A stretch of DNA of 64,000 bases from Myxococcales bacterium (lineage in GTDB: Bacteria; Myxococcota_A; Polyangia; Palsa-1104): NCBI GenBank assembly GCA_028287105.1, contig JAQBQH010000289.1, positions 1 to 64,000 on the forward strand. Reading direction: 5' to 3'. The position numbers were made by a program, and so were the translations under genes. Below, in pieces: positions 27,492 to 35,212 of this stretch (positions are counted from its first letter, which is position 1; every line of letters starts with the position of its first letter). The notes under the pieces are model-generated. The model was not told where the DNA came from. It saw only the letters and a program-made list of their open reading frames with translations, and did not search any database.

Positions 27492-27682
27492 AGGGCTACT
27501 TCGAATATCTCGAGCTTCATTCGTATTTTGCGAGCGTAGGGCAACCCAAGCTCTCTCGTGTCGAATTTGACGCGCTGCAGGCTGAATATGTTGTCCTGGC
27601 CGCCAAGCACCCGGCGCTGACCATCGCCGAGCGCGGCCGCCTCAACGAGCTGAAAACCGTCCTCTTCCGAGACAAGCCGTGA
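27488..27682 (+). CDS. Small soluble protein of unknown function
   Basis: 64 residues from a GTG that overlaps the preceding stop. The sequence is amphipathic and helix-like ([37 protein letters not shown]), typical of two short antiparallel helices, and lacks Cys or membrane segments. Its stop overlaps the GTG of the thioesterase. Chained overlaps on both sides are the main support. Confidence 0.55.
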   Translation: MKGYFEYLELHSYFASVGQPKLSRVEFDALQAEYVVLAAKHPALTIAERGRLNELKTVLFRDKP

Positions 27683-28182
27683 CGACCGCGGGGGGCAAGC
27701 CGCCCGCGGCCTCGCGCGTCGAAATGACCGAGATCGTGCTGCCCGGCGACACCAACGCGCTCGGCACCATCTTCGGGGGCAAGGTGATGCAGTGGATCGA
27801 CATCGCCGCCTCGGTCGCCGGAATGCGTCACTCGGGTGGCAACGTGGTCACGGCATCGATCGACGGCCTGACCTTCCTCACCCCCATCCACCTCGGCGAG
27901 ATCGTGCTCCTGCAGGCGCAGGTCAACTTCGTCGGGCGGACCTCGATGGAGATCGGCGTGCGCGTCGAGGCCGAGGACCCGCGCACCGCCGCGCGCCGCT
28001 ATACGACCAAGGCCTACCTGACGTTCGTGGCCATCGACGCCGACGGCAAGCCGCGGCCGATTGCCCCGTTGGTGCCGGAGAACGACGAAGATCGGCGCCG
28101 CTGCCAGGATGCTTTGGCGCGGCGCGACGCCCGGCTGGCGTCGCGCGCCGCGCGGCCGGCATTGCGCGATCCGCGGCGCTGA
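27679..28182 (+). CDS. Acyl-CoA thioesterase, hotdog fold
   Basis: 167 residues, GTG start. The YciA/BFIT-like hotdog motif is intact: [20 protein letters not shown], with the catalytic Asp/Asn region, followed by [22 protein letters not shown]. It hydrolyses acyl-CoA to free fatty acid and CoA in the cytoplasm. The C-terminal 30 residues are an Arg/Ala-rich extension. It is the third gene of a unit in which all starts overlap the preceding stop; ygfZ follows 14 bases later. Confidence 0.92.
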   Translation: MTTAGGKPPAASRVEMTEIVLPGDTNALGTIFGGKVMQWIDIAASVAGMRHSGGNVVTASIDGLTFLTPIHLGEIVLLQAQVNFVGRTSMEIGVRVEAEDPRTAARRYTTKAYLTFVAIDADGKPRPIAPLVPENDEDRRRCQDALARRDARLASRAARPALRDPRR

Positions 28183-28196
28183 CTTAGGTTGCGGGG

Positions 28197-29093
28197 ATGG
28201 CCCTCGTCCGCACGTTCCACCCCGCCAGGCTCGTGCTCACCGGCGAGGATCGCGTGCGCTTCCTCCACGGCATGGTCACCAACGACATCGAGGCCCTGAA
28301 GCCGGGGCAGGGCTGCCACGCGGCCATGTTGACGGCCAAAGGCAAGATGCTGGCCGACCTCATCGTCGAGGCCGACGAGGCCTCGTTGACGCTGGTGCTC
28401 GACGGCAGCCTGCGCGACAAGATCAAAGCGGTCCTCGACAAGCACATCATCATGGACGACGTCGAGGTCGCCGATCGCTCCGACGAGCCGGCGCTGGGCG
28501 TCTTCGGCGACGACGCGGCGGCGGCGATCGCGGCGGGCACCGGGCTCGACGCGGCGGCGCTCGCGGCGCTGCCGAATTATCATTTCCTCGACGCCGGCGC
28601 GCTGCGGGTCGCGCGTACGCCGGAGCTCGGCGGCGCCGGGTTCCACCTCTTTGGCGAGGCGCGCGTCGCGGGCGAGCCGCTGACCGATGCCGAGTTCGAA
28701 GAGCGGCGGGTCGAGGCGGGCACGCCGCGCTATGGCGTCGACATGGGGGAGGATCGCCTGCCCATCGAGGCCGGCGTCAACGACGCGGTCAGCTTCACCA
28801 AGGGCTGCTACCTCGGCCAGGAGGTGATCGCGCGCGCCACCAACCTCGGCCACATCAACCGCCGCCTGGTCGGGCTCATCCTCGACGGCGAGGCGCTGGC
28901 CAAATCGGGCGCGAAGCTGTCGTCGCCGTCCAAGCCGGAGGCGGGCTGGATCACCACATCGGTACGCTCGCGACGCCTCGGCAAGGTCATCGCGCTCGGC
29001 TACGTCCACCGCACGCTCTGGGAGCCCGGCGTCAGCCTCACCGTCGACGACGGCCGCACGGCGACGGTGAGCGCGCTGCCGTTCGCACCATAG
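28197..29093 (+). CDS. ygfZ: YgfZ/GcvT-like folate-binding protein
   Basis: 298 residues. The hallmark motif KGCYLGQE occurs at about 202-209 (Cys204), which in YgfZ is essential for function. The N-terminal FLHGMVTNDIEAL and the later LGHINRRLVGL also match the family. YgfZ helps maintain iron-sulfur enzymes such as MiaB in a folate-dependent manner. Length is typical of short YgfZ. It stands at the end of the rightward thioesterase group and faces a convergent 53-residue gene. Confidence 0.94.
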   Translation: MALVRTFHPARLVLTGEDRVRFLHGMVTNDIEALKPGQGCHAAMLTAKGKMLADLIVEADEASLTLVLDGSLRDKIKAVLDKHIIMDDVEVADRSDEPALGVFGDDAAAAIAAGTGLDAAALAALPNYHFLDAGALRVARTPELGGAGFHLFGEARVAGEPLTDAEFEERRVEAGTPRYGVDMGEDRLPIEAGVNDAVSFTKGCYLGQEVIARATNLGHINRRLVGLILDGEALAKSGAKLSSPSKPEAGWITTSVRSRRLGKVIALGYVHRTLWEPGVSLTVDDGRTATVSALPFAP

Positions 29094-29159
29094 TCGCCGA
29101 CGACCGTCGAGAGAGACGGGCCGCCGACGACTACGTGTGTGAATGGGTTGCGGGAGTCG

Positions 29160-29321
29160 CTACTTCGAAGAAGACTTCTTGGACTTCGAAGGCGCGGATC
29201 CCTTGGTGCTGGCGCGCTCGGTCGCGGCGCGCACGCGACGCGCCTTGATGCGGCCCTTCAACTTACGCTGACGAATCTTGCGCCGCATCTTGGGCGAGCG
29301 GCGGTTGTCTCCGAGTCCCAT
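29160..29321 (-). CDS. Very basic 53-residue protein
   Basis: A short gene beginning MGLGDNRRSPKMRRKIRQRK and ending in a Lys/Ser-rich tail (SKSKKSSSK); nearly half the residues are Lys or Arg. A good Shine-Dalgarno (AAGGAG, 29331-29336) lies 9 bases before the ATG. It begins 21 bases after the PilZ gene stop, so is probably co-transcribed. The sequence resembles small conserved myxobacterial proteins and could bind RNA, DNA or the ribosome (inference from charge). I cannot assign a function. Confidence 0.7.
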   Translation of the reverse strand: MGLGDNRRSPKMRRKIRQRKLKGRIKARRVRAATERASTKGSAPSKSKKSSSK

Positions 29322-29330
29322 GTTCGTGTG

Positions 29331-29336
29331 CTCCTT
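29331..29336 (-). promoter_or_regulatory. Shine-Dalgarno that fixes a short gene
   Basis: AAGGAG on the minus strand, 9 bases before the ATG of the 53-residue basic protein. It is one of the strongest such sites in the window and supports that short gene as real. Confidence 0.7.
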
Positions 29337-29342
29337 CTTGGG

Positions 29343-30020
29343 CTACGCACTTTCGGCGACGTCGTCGCTGCCGTCAAGCGCGTTTTCGGCCTCGAGCATC
29401 TCGAGCCGGCGCACCAGCTCCTTCAAACGGCGCGTTCCACCTGCGTCGCGCGCCTTGAACTCGATGCCGATACCTTCTTCACCCTCGGTGTGACGGGTCC
29501 ACGCGACGCGCCCAGCGATCTCGAGCGGCCGCAAGGAGCCCGGCGGCGTGACGTCGAGGACGATCTCGGTCCCCGGCGGCAAGAACTCGGTGGTGCGCAA
29601 AAAGGCGCCGCCCGGACCGATGTCCTCGATGTGGCTGTGATGCTGCTCGCGGTCCAACACGACGCGCCAATCAGCCGTCAGCGTGACGGGCAAACGACGA
29701 TGCCGGCGAGTGATCATCTCCGCTATCTCCCCCTTGGCCACCGCGATACAGAAATCTCTGCGCTTCGCTTCTGCCCCTAAGAACTCGATGCCAAGGCCCG
29801 CCCGCAACTTCGTGCGATGCTTACCCGCGCGTCGCCACGCGATGAAGCCGCGCAACAAGTGCTTGTTGCACAGCTCTGGAAAACGGATTTCGACCAGCAC
29901 GGTCTCGCCGAGCGGAATCGCTTCCCGCGTCGGAAAAAAGAGGCCTCCGCCCGGGAGCGACGGCTGGTAGTGCCGGAGGAACTCCTCGCCGCTCCGGTAT
30001 CGCGCGCGTAGAATTCGCAT
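29343..30020 (-). CDS. Double PilZ-domain protein
   Basis: 225 residues. The chosen ATG at 30020 has a GGGGAG Shine-Dalgarno at 30028-30033. Two PilZ-like beta-barrels are visible, about 1-100 and 105-200. The second begins RRHRRLPVTLTADWRV and carries EDIGPGGAFLRT, close to the family's RxxxR...D/NxSxxG pattern, while the first is degenerate (GGLFFPTREAIPLG). PilZ domains bind c-di-GMP and alter motility or secretion. In the second domain the SxxG is GPGG, so c-di-GMP affinity is not certain. The diguanylate cyclase at 21 kb is a possible source of ligand. Confidence 0.9.
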   Translation of the reverse strand: MRILRARYRSGEEFLRHYQPSLPGGGLFFPTREAIPLGETVLVEIRFPELCNKHLLRGFIAWRRAGKHRTKLRAGLGIEFLGAEAKRRDFCIAVAKGEIAEMITRRHRRLPVTLTADWRVVLDREQHHSHIEDIGPGGAFLRTTEFLPPGTEIVLDVTPPGSLRPLEIAGRVAWTRHTEGEEGIGIEFKARDAGGTRRLKELVRRLEMLEAENALDGSDDVAESA

Positions 30021-30096
30021 CAAGTTTCTCCCCTGGTGGCGCGAGCAGGAGGACCATAGTCCAGCGCGGACGCCTGTGCAAGTACGTTACGCGGCC

Positions 30097-30819
30097 TTAC
30101 TCAAATATCAGTCGGCTATACCGTTCGGCCCAGGGGGCTCCAAAGACGCGACCGAGCGGGCCCCGTCGTGGCCCGTTGGCGTGGAAAGCGGTGAAAAAAT
30201 CGCGCTGCCCGTCGGCGTTGGCGTCGGCGGCGACCTCTCGAGCGGCCGTCAGCACGTCGAGGTAGCGACCGATGGCCGCGGTCAGGGCGGCGAACGCATC
30301 GTCGACGAGACGTAGGCTGGGACCCGCATGCAGACCGACGCCTGATGCGACCGGCAGCGCCCACTCGGGGCCCGGCTGCGAGCGCAGGCGACCGAAGCCC
30401 TCGCCCAAAGACTCGAGGACGCCGGAGGTCAGGTCGCGCGCGCCGTAGACGTCGGCGTTGACCGACAGCCGCGTCGGCAGCGCCATCAGGTCGGCGCCAA
30501 AGATCGGGGCCGCTCGTCGGCTGGGATGAATGACGAGCGCGACCCCTTCGATGAGCGGCCGCATGGAGATGTGCGACAGGACGACCTTGCGCGCTTCGGG
30601 CGACTGCCAGGCCCAGGTGCGGACGCTGCCGAGGCCGAGCGGGCCCGGCTTGTCGGCGAGGTCGGCGTCGATGGGAATCGGGGCGAGCGTCAGGCGGCTC
30701 TCGACGCGCGCGCGCACGCCGGCGACCATGCCGGGAACGTCGACTTCGAGGCGCGCCTTGACCAGCTCCTCGAGCTGGCGCATCCGCCGCACGAGCTGGT
30801 CGCGCGCGCCTTCGAGCAT
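30097..30819 (-). CDS. Ferredoxin-dependent bilin reductase-like protein
   Basis: 240 residues. The middle contains APIFGADL (about 104-111), the core motif of ferredoxin-dependent bilin reductases (PcyA/HY2/Peb family), with the catalytic Asp at 110. The C terminus (FGAPWAERYSRLIFE) closely follows the family's ending. By eye the PcyA catalytic His position seems to be Ala, though a His sits four residues later. The family reduces biliverdin to phytobilins; relatives in heterotrophic bacteria are known. The ATG overlaps the bcp stop (TGATG). No heme oxygenase or phytochrome is in the window, so the substrate is uncertain. Confidence 0.75.
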   Translation of the reverse strand: MLEGARDQLVRRMRQLEELVKARLEVDVPGMVAGVRARVESRLTLAPIPIDADLADKPGPLGLGSVRTWAWQSPEARKVVLSHISMRPLIEGVALVIHPSRRAAPIFGADLMALPTRLSVNADVYGARDLTSGVLESLGEGFGRLRSQPGPEWALPVASGVGLHAGPSLRLVDDAFAALTAAIGRYLDVLTAAREVAADANADGQRDFFTAFHANGPRRGPLGRVFGAPWAERYSRLIFE

Positions 30820-31271
30820 CAGAGGGTCTCCAGGATCGCGGCGGCGTGCCCCTTGGGCGAGACCTTGTGCTGCGCCGAGACGACCTTGCCCTTTTCGTCG
30901 ATGACGAAGGTGGAGCGGATGATGCCCTTGTACTTCCTGCCGTAGAGGACCTTGTCGCCCCAGGCGCCGTAGGCCTCGGCGACCTTGTGGTCGGGATCGG
31001 CGAGGAGCAAAAAGTTCAGCTCGAACTTGTCGCGAAACTTGCCGTGGGTGGTCGCCTTGTCGGGGCTGACACCGACGACGACGGCCTTCTTTTTCTTGTA
31101 GAGCGCGGCGCTGTCGCGGAACTCGCAGGCCTGGGTGGTGCAGCCCGGCGTGTTGTCCTTCGGATAGAAGTAGAGGATGAGGGTCTTGCCGGCAAACTCC
31201 TTCAAGGAGTGGGTTTTGCCGTCATCCCCTTCTAGCTTGAAGTCGGGGGCGCGATCGCCGGGTTCGAGCAT
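30819..31271 (-). CDS. bcp: Peroxiredoxin of the Bcp/PrxQ family
   Basis: 150 residues. The catalytic cysteine is in NTPGCTTQACEFRD, with the resolving Cys five residues later as usual in PrxQ. FYPKDNTPGC and GDKVLYGRKYKGIIRSTFVID complete the pattern. It reduces hydroperoxides using thioredoxin, in the cytoplasm. Its stop overlaps the start of the bilin-reductase-like gene, suggesting a joint redox role or only shared expression. Confidence 0.96.
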   Translation of the reverse strand: MLEPGDRAPDFKLEGDDGKTHSLKEFAGKTLILYFYPKDNTPGCTTQACEFRDSAALYKKKKAVVVGVSPDKATTHGKFRDKFELNFLLLADPDHKVAEAYGAWGDKVLYGRKYKGIIRSTFVIDEKGKVVSAQHKVSPKGHAAAILETL

Positions 31272-31313
31272 GCATCGGCGTCATAGCGCGCTTTCGTGAT
31301 CCCCGACAAGCTT

Positions 31314-31643
31314 TTACGCCCCCGTGGCCAGGAGCTTGGGCAGGTCGCTCGAGAACTTCCCTTTGGCGAGCGCGACACAGCCGCGGTCGCGGGCCGCCTC
31401 CATGATGTCGGTGCGCTCGTGGTCGACGAAGCCGATCTTGAGGGCGGTCAGGGGCACGGCGTCGAGCGCGGCGAGCGCGTCGGGCCGGCGCAGATCGACG
31501 ATGAAGACCCGCGCGTTGGCGGTGGCGGTTGCCACCTCCGCCGGGCTGCGCACTGCTTGCAGGTCGAGCCCGAGCTGTTGTGCGGTCTCGCGAATTTTGG
31601 ACGTGAATAGAAGATCGGTGACCAAGTAGACTACCGCCGCCAT
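31314..31643 (-). CDS. Atypical single-domain receiver-like protein
   Basis: 109 residues. Pattern matches a receiver fold: VVYLVTDLLFTSKI replaces the acidic-pair strand with Thr-Asp, VFIVDLRRP holds a possible phosphoacceptor Asp, and LAKGKFSSDL is like the conserved Lys loop. The degenerate acidic pair suggests reduced or no phosphotransfer. The ATG occupies the CATG at 31641-31644, and the oppositely oriented tex ATG uses the same tetranucleotide, so the two coding regions overlap by two bases. Partner unknown. Confidence 0.6.
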   Translation of the reverse strand: MAAVVYLVTDLLFTSKIRETAQQLGLDLQAVRSPAEVATATANARVFIVDLRRPDALAALDAVPLTALKIGFVDHERTDIMEAARDRGCVALAKGKFSSDLPKLLATGA

Positions 31644-34047
31644 GACCACAGCATATGCCCACGCGCACATCATTGCGACCGAGCTTTCGGTAGCGCTCGA
31701 TCAAGTGGAGCGCACCGTCGCTCTGCTCGCCGATGGCGCGACCATTCCGTTCATCGCCCGATACCGCAAAGAGGTCACCGGGAACCTCGACGAGGTGCAG
31801 ATCGCTTCGATCGACGAGCGGCGCACCTATCTGACGGAGCTCGACGCCCGCAAGCAGACGGTGCTGGCCGAGATCGTCAAGCAGGGCAAGCTGACCGACG
31901 GGCTGCGCGACAAGATCGCGCGCACGCTGTCGAAGACGGAGCTCGAGGACCTGTACCTGCCCTATAAGCCGAAGCGGCGGACGCGCGCCACCATCGCGCG
32001 CGAGCGGGGGCTCGAGCCGCTGGCCGAGAAGATCTTGAAGCAGGGGGTGGAGGCGGAGGCGCGCGAGGCGCTCGGGACGCCGTTCGTCGATCCGGCCAAG
32101 GAGGTTGCCGACGTCGAGGCCGCGTTCGCGGGGGCGCGCGACATCGTGGCCGAGAGCGTGGCCGAGCGGGCCGAGGTCCGTGCGGCGCTCCGCGAGCAGG
32201 CGCTGGAGTCGGGGACCCTCGCCGGCGCAGCCGTTGCCGGCAAAGAGGAAGAAGGGTCGAAGTTCAAGGACTACTTCAACTTCAACGAGCCGGCCAAGAG
32301 CATCCCGTCGCACCGATTGTTGGCGCTTCGGCGCGGCGAGGCCGAGGGCTTTTTGCGCGTGCTGCTCGAGGTCGACGGCGACGCGGCCAAGGACATCGTG
32401 CGGCACAAGGTGGTGGTCGCGCCCAAGGCGACGCTGGCCAAGGATCTCGATCTTGCGCTCGCCGATGCGTATGACCGGCTGCTCAAGACCTCGATCGAGG
32501 TCGACGTGCGGCTGGTGCTCAAGGAGCGCGCCGACGCCGAGGCGATCCGGGTGTTCGCGGGCAACCTGCGCGCGCTGCTCCTACAGGCGCCGCTCGGTGG
32601 CAAGCGGGTGCTGGCCATCGACCCCGGGTTCCGCACCGGCTGCAAGGTGGCCGTGATCGACGCCAAGGGCGATCTGCAGACCGACGACGTCGTCTATCCC
32701 ACGCAGTCCGAGCGCAAGGTGGAAGAGGCGGCCGCGACGCTCGAGAAGCTGTGCAAGCAGTACCGCATCGAGTCGATTGCGATCGGCAACGGCACGGCGG
32801 GGCGCGAGACCGAGACCTTCGTGCGCAAGCTCGCCGGAGAGGGTCGGCTCGGTACGGTCAAGATCGTCATGGTCAACGAGTCGGGCGCATCGATCTACTC
32901 GGCGTCGGAGATCGCGCGTGAAGAGCTGCCCGATCAGGACATCACGGTGCGCGGCGCGGTGTCGATCGGGCGGCGGCTGCAGGACCCGCTGGCGGAGTTG
33001 GTCAAGATCGATCCCAAGTCGATCGGCGTCGGCCAATACCAGCACGACGTCCATCAGCCGACCTTGAAGAAGGCGCTCGATCAGGTGGTCGAGAGCTGCG
33101 TCAACGCCGTCGGCGTCGACGTCAACACCGCGTCGGTGAGGCTGTTGCAATACGTCGCCGGGGTCGGCGAGACGCTGGCCAAGAACATCGTCGCCCATCG
33201 CGCGCAGAAGGGGGCGTTTGCCGCGCGTAAGTCGCTCCTCGAGGTGCCGCGGCTGGGGCAGAAGGCGTTCGAGCAGGCCGCGGGATTCTTGCGCGTGCGC
33301 TCGGCCGCCAATCCGCTCGACAACTCCGCGGTGCATCCCGAGAGCTACGACGTGGTCGAGCGCATGGCCAAGGATCTCGGTGTCGACGTGCAGGGGCTCG
33401 TCGGGCGGACCGACATGGTCTCGAAGATCGACGTGGCCAAGTACGTCGACGAGCGGCGCGGGCTGCCGACGCTGAAGGACATCCTCGGCGAGCTCATCAA
33501 GCCGGGGCGCGACCCGCGCGCGGAGTTCGAGGAGGTCGGGTTCGACCCGTCGGTGACCGAGTTCGACCACGTGCGCGACGGGATGGTGCTGCAGGGCGTG
33601 GTCACCAACGTGACCCAGTTCGGCGCGTTCATCGACGTCGGGGTGCACCAGGACGGCCTCGTGCACGTGTCGGAGATCGCGCATCGCTTCGTCAAGGATC
33701 CGGCCGAGGTGCTCAAGGTCGGCGACCGTGTAAAGGTCAAGGTGGTCAAGGTCGACGTCGAGCGCCGGCGCATCGGTTTGTCGATCAAGCAGGCGACGTT
33801 GCCGAATGCGGCAGGGGAAAAAGGCTCTCAGCCATCCGCTGTCAGCTCGCAGCCCCGGAACCGGACGGAGCAGAGGAACGCGCCGCAGTCGCGAGGACTG
33901 GAGGGACCGCAGCAGAGGGGCCCGCAGCACAAGGGACCCGATCCGCGCGGCCCGCAGCCGAAGGGGCCGGCACCGAAGGCGCCGACGGGGCCGTTCTCGA
34001 CGCCGTTCAACAATCCCTTCGCTGCCGCGTTCACCAAAAAAAGCTGA
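31642..34047 (+). CDS. tex: Tex, RNA-binding transcription accessory protein
   Basis: 801 residues. The domains follow the family order: N-terminal helical region, YqgF-like RNase H fold (VLAIDPGFRTGCKVAVID, about 322), helix-hairpin-helix (LLQYVAGVGETLAKNIV), and an S1 domain near the C terminus (GMVLQGVVTNVTQFGAFIDV, ending about residue 715). After that comes an 85-residue tail unlike usual Tex tails, with GPQ/KGP repeats. This tail begins in a heptanucleotide repeat (33819-33853) and the mRNA ends in an inverted copy (34043-34077). Tex acts on transcription and RNA, function still incompletely known. Confidence 0.95.
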   Translation: MTTAYAHAHIIATELSVALDQVERTVALLADGATIPFIARYRKEVTGNLDEVQIASIDERRTYLTELDARKQTVLAEIVKQGKLTDGLRDKIARTLSKTELEDLYLPYKPKRRTRATIARERGLEPLAEKILKQGVEAEAREALGTPFVDPAKEVADVEAAFAGARDIVAESVAERAEVRAALREQALESGTLAGAAVAGKEEEGSKFKDYFNFNEPAKSIPSHRLLALRRGEAEGFLRVLLEVDGDAAKDIVRHKVVVAPKATLAKDLDLALADAYDRLLKTSIEVDVRLVLKERADAEAIRVFAGNLRALLLQAPLGGKRVLAIDPGFRTGCKVAVIDAKGDLQTDDVVYPTQSERKVEEAAATLEKLCKQYRIESIAIGNGTAGRETETFVRKLAGEGRLGTVKIVMVNESGASIYSASEIAREELPDQDITVRGAVSIGRRLQDPLAELVKIDPKSIGVGQYQHDVHQPTLKKALDQVVESCVNAVGVDVNTASVRLLQYVAGVGETLAKNIVAHRAQKGAFAARKSLLEVPRLGQKAFEQAAGFLRVRSAANPLDNSAVHPESYDVVERMAKDLGVDVQGLVGRTDMVSKIDVAKYVDERRGLPTLKDILGELIKPGRDPRAEFEEVGFDPSVTEFDHVRDGMVLQGVVTNVTQFGAFIDVGVHQDGLVHVSEIAHRFVKDPAEVLKVGDRVKVKVVKVDVERRRIGLSIKQATLPNAAGEKGSQPSAVSSQPRNRTEQRNAPQSRGLEGPQQRGPQHKGPDPRGPQPKGPAPKAPTGPFSTPFNNPFAAAFTKKS
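33819..33853 (+). repeat. Heptanucleotide repeat, left copy (inside tex)
   Basis: A 35-base element made of degenerate 7-mers of the type CAGCTNT/CCGCTNT. It matches the reverse complement of 34043-34077 at 29 of 35 positions. It is translated as part of the Tex tail (roughly EKGSQPSAVSSQP). Confidence 0.7.
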
Positions 34048-34077
34048 GAGCGGAGAGCGGACAGCTGATAGCCTTTT
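34043..34077 (-). repeat. Heptanucleotide repeat, right copy (tex end / ridA leader)
   Basis: Inverted copy of 33819-33853 (29/35 identical). It covers the tex stop codon and almost the whole gap up to the ridA ATG at 34083, so it supplies the ridA leader sequence. Confidence 0.7.
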
Positions 34078-34082
34078 CCGCC

Positions 34083-34469
34083 ATGCGAAGCCAAGTGCAC
34101 TCGGACGACGCGCCCAAGGCGATCGGGCCGTATAGCCAGGCGATCAAGGCCGGCAATCTGCTGTTCTGCTCGGGCCAGATTCCGCTCGATCCCAAGAGCG
34201 GCGAGATGGTCGGCGCCAGCGACGTCAAGGAGCAGGCGAAGCGCGTGATGAAGAACCTCGAGGCCGTGCTGGCCGCGGGCGGCGCTTCGTTCGCCAGCGT
34301 GGTCAAGACGACGATCTACTTGAAGGACCTGGCCGACTTCGGGGCGGTCAACGAGATCTACGGCGGGTACTTCAAGGAAGCGCCGCCGGCGCGCGCGACG
34401 GTGCAGGTGGCCGGGCTGCCGCGCGGTGCGCTCGTCGAGATCGACGCGATCGCCGTCGTCGGCGGCTAA
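34083..34469 (+). CDS. ridA: RidA family enamine/imine deaminase
   Basis: 128 residues. GPYSQAIKAGNLLFCSGQIPLDPKSGEMV, VVKTTIYLKDLADFGAVN, Y-x-x-x-F and PPARATVQVAGLPRGALVEIDAIA all match RidA; the active-site Arg in PARAT is present. It hydrolyses reactive enamines/imines from PLP enzymes. The upstream 36 bases are largely a heptanucleotide repeat and no clear Shine-Dalgarno is seen. The stop overlaps the oppositely oriented YbjN-like gene by four bases. Confidence 0.96.
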   Translation: MRSQVHSDDAPKAIGPYSQAIKAGNLLFCSGQIPLDPKSGEMVGASDVKEQAKRVMKNLEAVLAAGGASFASVVKTTIYLKDLADFGAVNEIYGGYFKEAPPARATVQVAGLPRGALVEIDAIAVVGG

Positions 34470-34936
34470 GAATCGGCGTGGCGGATGCCGCCGAACTCGA
34501 GCGTGAGGGCGTCGTCGTAATGGTCGGCGTAGTCGGCGACGCGGCGAATCATCTCCTCGACCTCGACGGGATCGAGGCCGACGGTGCTGCGGTCGGTGGT
34601 GACCACGACCTCGTCGCCGCGCAGGCCGAAGGCGGCGCCGGTCATCTCGTTGGCGTTGAGCTCGAGCAGTCGGCGCAAGAGGCGCGGCGCGGCCAGCTGC
34701 TCTTGCGGCGGAACCATCACGGGCGCCACCACCTGAATGAAGTTGTCACCGGCACTGCCGGCCGTGAGGAAGATGAAGATCTCGGCGGAGCCGGCGGTCA
34801 TGCCCCACGCGGGGCCGCCGCCGCTCGCGATGCGATGGCGCGTGGCATCGAGGCCGCGGGCGGTCAGGACCGCTTCGACCATCTGCTCGCAGGTCTTGAG
34901 GTTGGCTTCTTGCCGGTTGCCGAACAGCGAGGACAT
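34466..34936 (-). CDS. YbjN / type III chaperone-like fold protein
   Basis: 156 residues. The pattern of helix, strands (EIFIFLTAGSAGDNFIQVVAPVM), LLRRLLELNANEMTGAAFGLRGDEVVVTTDRST and a terminal helix is that of the YbjN/CesT-like superfamily. Such proteins bind and stabilise other proteins; the partner here is not identifiable. It precedes rpmB on the opposite side of a short gap and is convergent with ridA. Confidence 0.75.
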   Translation of the reverse strand: MSSLFGNRQEANLKTCEQMVEAVLTARGLDATRHRIASGGGPAWGMTAGSAEIFIFLTAGSAGDNFIQVVAPVMVPPQEQLAAPRLLRRLLELNANEMTGAAFGLRGDEVVVTTDRSTVGLDPVEVEEMIRRVADYADHYDDALTLEFGGIRHADS

Positions 34937-34972
34937 GCGCCGAGGATATCAGTCCCCGGCAGTGCTGAGAAG

Positions 34973-35164
34973 TTAGGCGACCTTGGTAACCAGGCCCGAG
35001 CGCAGGCAGCGGGTGCAGACGCGGATGCGGACCGCGGTGCCCTCGACGAGTGCCTTGACGCGCTGAAGGTTGGGGCGCTGGACGCGCTTGGTCTTGATGT
35101 TCGAATGGCTCACCTTGTTTCCGGTGAGTCGGCCCTTGTTGCAGATTTCACACGTATTCGCCAT
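34973..35164 (-). CDS. rpmB: Ribosomal protein bL28
   Basis: 63 residues. MANTCEICNKGRLTGNKVSHSN and RVCTRCLRSGLV match bL28 of the zinc-containing (C+) type, with both CxxC pairs (CEIC and CTRC). It is a structural component of the large ribosomal subunit. Because it needs zinc, a zinc-free paralogue elsewhere would be expected only if the genome has zinc-starvation control. No neighbouring rpmG is in view. Confidence 0.97.
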   Translation of the reverse strand: MANTCEICNKGRLTGNKVSHSNIKTKRVQRPNLQRVKALVEGTAVRIRVCTRCLRSGLVTKVA

Positions 35165-35212
35165 GGCTTCTGACTCCGAAGAGGCGCACCTTTTAACACC
35201 CGGGATACCGCG

